DNA of 64,000 nucleotides, from NCBI RefSeq assembly GCF_000420665.1, contig NZ_ATVJ01000003.1:62001-126000 (forward strand), written 5' to 3'. Below, piece by piece: positions 61,675 through 64,000 of the stretch; within the stretch, counting starts at the first letter, position 1; each line of letters opens with the position of its first letter. The notes beneath the pieces are model-generated. The model worked only from the letters and a program-made list of their open reading frames with translations, did not search any database and was not told the DNA's origin. The DNA comes from Ponticaulis koreensis DSM 19734. Lineage in GTDB: Bacteria; Pseudomonadota; Alphaproteobacteria; Caulobacterales; Hyphomonadaceae. The position numbers were made by a program, and so were the translations under genes.

Positions 61675-62466
61675 GTGTTTGCTACGCCTTTGCTGGCCAC
61701 CCTGTTTCTGACCAGTCTTGCTGCATTTATCGCAGCTCTGGGTTTGATAACAGTCTCTATCCGCAGTGACTGGAGCCAGAAATACGGACCGGTCTTTGCC
61801 TTGATAGCAAGTGGACTGCTGCTGACAATGGTAATTACTCATCTGGCGCCCGAAGCGCTGGCTGGTGGACCTTTGGCATCTTATCTGATGCTGGGCGGCT
61901 TTTTCTTGGGCTTGTTTGTTCACGACATTCTGCGAACGCTGTTGCCGGTCGCTGATCCGCGCACGCTGGCAGCGGGTCTGACGCCGCTCATTGCCATCTC
62001 TATTCACTCGTTTCTTGATGGCATGATCTACACGATCAGCTTTTCTCAGGGCATGGATACGGGGCTGTATGCGACGATGGGGCTCGTGCTGCATGAGTTT
62101 CCGGAAGCGATTATTACATTTGCGCTGTTGCGGGCTGCGGGCATTTCAAACAGATTGTCTTTCATTCTGGCCTTCCTCGCTGCGGGTGTCACAACGCCGC
62201 TTGGGACTATCGCGATGATCCCGCTCGCATACACCGTCGATATGAGCATTCTGTCGTTGCTGTTTGCGGTCTCCGCAGGGCTTTTGCTGTTTGTTTCCAC
62301 GGGTCCGCTTATGGCTCATATGAAGGCGGAGCATCCAATCCGGTCTATTCCGGCTCTCGGCGTGGGTATTGCCATTGCGCTTGTCATCGGGACGGCTGGT
62401 GTGGGGCATGGCACACACGAATACGCCTCCGATCATTCGACCGAAGGCGTGCACGTTCACGATTAA
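61675..62466 (+). CDS. ZIP family metal transporter
   Basis: A 263-residue membrane protein with eight likely helices. The metal pathway motifs are I-S-I-H-S-F-L-D-G in helix 4 and L-V-L-H-E-F-P-E-A-I in helix 5, the ZIP pattern (H-S/N-x-x-D/E-G and H-E-x-P-E). The C terminus is His-rich (G-H-G-T-H-E-Y, H-V-H-D). Zinc is the likely substrate. The GTG at 61675 has CGGAG ~13 bases upstream. It is divergent from the Zrg-like operon. Confidence 0.88.
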   Translation: MFATPLLATLFLTSLAAFIAALGLITVSIRSDWSQKYGPVFALIASGLLLTMVITHLAPEALAGGPLASYLMLGGFFLGLFVHDILRTLLPVADPRTLAAGLTPLIAISIHSFLDGMIYTISFSQGMDTGLYATMGLVLHEFPEAIITFALLRAAGISNRLSFILAFLAAGVTTPLGTIAMIPLAYTVDMSILSLLFAVSAGLLLFVSTGPLMAHMKAEHPIRSIPALGVGIAIALVIGTAGVGHGTHEYASDHSTEGVHVHD

Positions 62467-62475
62467 ACAGTTGAC

Positions 62476-62868
62476 CTAGCTGGCGGCAATCAGCTGCTTG
62501 CCTTTGATCGCCAGCACGTTGGACATGGTTTCCATCAGATTCCGGAAATTGATCGGCTTGCCTTCGAAAGCGTCACATCCGGCGTCGAAGCAGCTGTCGC
62601 GGTCTTTCTTGCTCACATGAGCCGTCAGCGCGACGATTGGCAGAGAACGGGTTGCGGGATTATCACGGATCTCACGCGTCGCATCGAGGCCGGACATGAC
62701 CGGCATGGAAATATCCATCAGGATAATATCTGGAGATTCTGACGCCGCTTTTTCGACAGCAATCTCGCCATTCTCTGCGCCAATGACGATAAAGCCCTGA
62801 CGTGAAAGTCGGCGAGCCAGCATGTTGAAATTGTCCTCATTGTCCTCAGCAAGGAGAATTCGGGTCAT
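62476..62868 (-). CDS. single-domain response regulator (DivK/CheY-like)
   Basis: A 130-residue receiver: L-L-A-E-D-N-E-D-N, phospho-Asp in I-I-L-M-D-I-S-M-P-V-M-S-G-L-D-A, V-A-L-T-A-H, and Lys in F-E-G-K-P-I. This is a complete receiver of the polar/phosphorelay type. It lies 128 bases downstream of the hybrid kinase on the same strand and may exchange phosphate with it. Confidence 0.88.
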   Translation of the reverse strand: MTRILLAEDNEDNFNMLARRLSRQGFIVIGAENGEIAVEKAASESPDIILMDISMPVMSGLDATREIRDNPATRSLPIVALTAHVSKKDRDSCFDAGCDAFEGKPINFRNLMETMSNVLAIKGKQLIAAS

Positions 62869-62996
62869 GGTTTCCAGCTCCTGGGGTGTGTCCCCGTTTA
62901 TCAGGTCTCGGAAGTGAAATCCAAGGCCAGTTTAATAGTGATAGTACGCTTCCACTGTCTCTAAAGTCTTAATTTTGCAGCGGATAATGTAAAGAA

Positions 62997-64000
62997 CTAA
63001 GCGCTTGCGCGATCAGTATTTGGCCTTGTCTTTGACTTCTTTGAGGCTCGACTTGCAGGGTGTTGATCATGGCGCGCATGACGGACGACTTCAGCGACCA
63101 TGTCTTCGCGGCTGGCCGGCTTGCACAAATAGGCGTTTGCGCCGGCTTTGATGAATTTAGCTCGTTCTGAATCGACCGTATGAATGATGACAGGCACATC
63201 TTTCAGGTCTGTGCTCGCGCGAATGTCGTGCAGAAGTTCCATGCCCGTTTTACCGGGAAGATGCACGTCCAGTACAACGGCCGCAGGTTGGCTTTGACGC
63301 ATTTTCTGTAGGCCTTGCTCGGCAGAGCGGGCGTGGTGAAGTTCAAACCCGATAGTTTGCAGATCGCGAGACAGAAGTTCGTGCACGTCGGCGTCGTCAT
63401 CGATAACCAGAACGACAGGACGGTCCCGGTTTGCCTGTGTATCTTCGTCAAGGCCTTTTGTGCTCGATTGAACATTGATCGGGAAATGGAGCCGGAATGT
63501 GGAGCCTTTATCCTCAACGCTCTCTACGCTGATTTCGCCGCCAAGCAGCTGGATGAGGCGTTGCGAAATCACAAGGCCGAGGCCTGTTCCGCCATATTTG
63601 CGTGTGAAGGATTCGTCCGCCTGAGAGAACGGCTTGAAAACACGGTCGAGCTGCTTTTCTGTCATGCCAATGCCGGTATCCGTCACTTCGAGAACAAAGC
63701 CGTCAAACCCGCCAATCTCTTTGGAGTATCCGCGCACAACAATGTCGCCCTCATGCGTGAACTTCGCTGCGTTGGACAGCAGGTTCAGAAGGCACTGCTC
63801 AAGGCGGTGACGGTCAGACCAGACCAGTGGCGTGTTTTCGGGAAGATCGATCGTCAGCTTCACCGGTTTGTCGGCCAGCATTGGATACAGGGTATCACTG
63901 GCTTCTCTCACCATGATGTCGAGGTTGAACTGGCCAATCTCGGTATCGAGGCGGCCTGCTTCAATCTTTGAGAAGTCCAGAATGTCATTGATGTTCAGCA
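62997..64000 (-). CDS. hybrid histidine kinase, 3' part cut by window edge
   Basis: The C-terminal ~334 residues of a hybrid kinase. The end of HisKA is visible (N-D-I-L-D-F-S-K-I-E-A-G), then the ATPase part with N-L-L-S-N-A-A-K-F-T, D-T-G-I-G-M, F-S-Q-A-D-E-S-F-T-R-K-Y-G-G-T-G-L-G-L, and a receiver at ~200-310 (V-L-V-I-D-D-D-A-D, phospho-Asp in A-V-V-L-D-V-H-L-P-G, Lys in Y-L-C-K-P-A). The phosphoacceptor His and any sensor lie beyond the window. The tail is basic (R-A-S-K-K-S-K-T-R). Confidence 0.9.
   Translation of the reverse strand, partial: LNINDILDFSKIEAGRLDTEIGQFNLDIMVREASDTLYPMLADKPVKLTIDLPENTPLVWSDRHRLEQCLLNLLSNAAKFTHEGDIVVRGYSKEIGGFDGFVLEVTDTGIGMTEKQLDRVFKPFSQADESFTRKYGGTGLGLVISQRLIQLLGGEISVESVEDKGSTFRLHFPINVQSSTKGLDEDTQANRDRPVVLVIDDDADVHELLSRDLQTIGFELHHARSAEQGLQKMRQSQPAAVVLDVHLPGKTGMELLHDIRASTDLKDVPVIIHTVDSERAKFIKAGANAYLCKPASREDMVAEVVRHARHDQHPASRASKKSKTRPNTDRASA

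Overview
The window comes from the chromosome of an alphaproteobacterium, most likely of the Caulobacterales/Hyphomonadaceae type. The evidence is gene order and family content: rpmH-rnpA-yidC-engB-argB-dapD-dapE-truA-fmt-def, lptC-lptA-lptB-rpoN-hpf-ptsN, and aroA-cmk-rpsA-ihfB with the FYDLN-acid gene and tRNA-Ala beside aroA. UrcA, DUF1036, NnrU and SulP proteins fit the same group. Coding density is high, many genes overlap by 4 bp (GTGA or ATGA), and GTG starts are common. I see no prophage, insertion sequence, CRISPR array or rRNA operon.

Layout. 1-8.2 kb: a partial DUF547 protein, then ribosome, membrane-insertion, arginine and lysine/peptidoglycan genes on the + strand (rpmH to dapE). 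8.9-13.3 kb: a reverse-strand operon of rmuC, def, a small membrane protein, fmt, a GNAT enzyme and truA. 13.4-16.4 kb: a 47-residue DUF2256 protein, a metallophosphoesterase, a degenerate EAL-like protein and RNase D. 16.6-21.5 kb: LPS transport genes, sigma-54, hibernation factor and EIIA-Ntr. 21.6-27.5 kb: a signalling island with a PAS histidine kinase, a tandem kinase-like protein whose ATPase half is degenerate, two response regulators and a Crp/Fnr regulator. 27.8-31.1 kb: ihfB, rpsA and cytidylate kinase, the last fused in frame behind a macrodomain.

31.2-35.6 kb: accessory metabolic genes, including an AhpD-like protein and a TetR regulator that share an operator motif. 35.6-39.5 kb: aroA, the FYDLN acid protein, tRNA-Ala, a 420-bp stretch without a protein gene that holds a hairpin and a long inverted repeat, then pth and rplY. 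39.6-48.1 kb: SRPBCC/TetR pair with a palindromic operator, NnrU, GNAT, prs, pgeF, a SulP transporter, a MidA-like methyltransferase and lgt. 48.2-57.1 kb: ubiK, small conserved proteins, LysR/UrcA, an ABC-F protein, an RDD protein and a cold-shock protein with a very long RGG repeat arm. 58.3-62.5 kb: a Zrg-like zinc module (DUF2796, ABC ATPase, FtsX-like permease, DUF3299 lipoprotein) divergent from a ZIP transporter, with a Zur-like half-site between them. 62.5-64 kb: a receiver protein and the 3' part of a hybrid kinase.

The strongest candidates for something new are the macrodomain-cytidylate kinase fusion, the histidine kinase / pseudo-kinase / double-receiver trio, and the RGG-armed cold-shock protein. 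All functional calls come from reading motifs; no database search was run.
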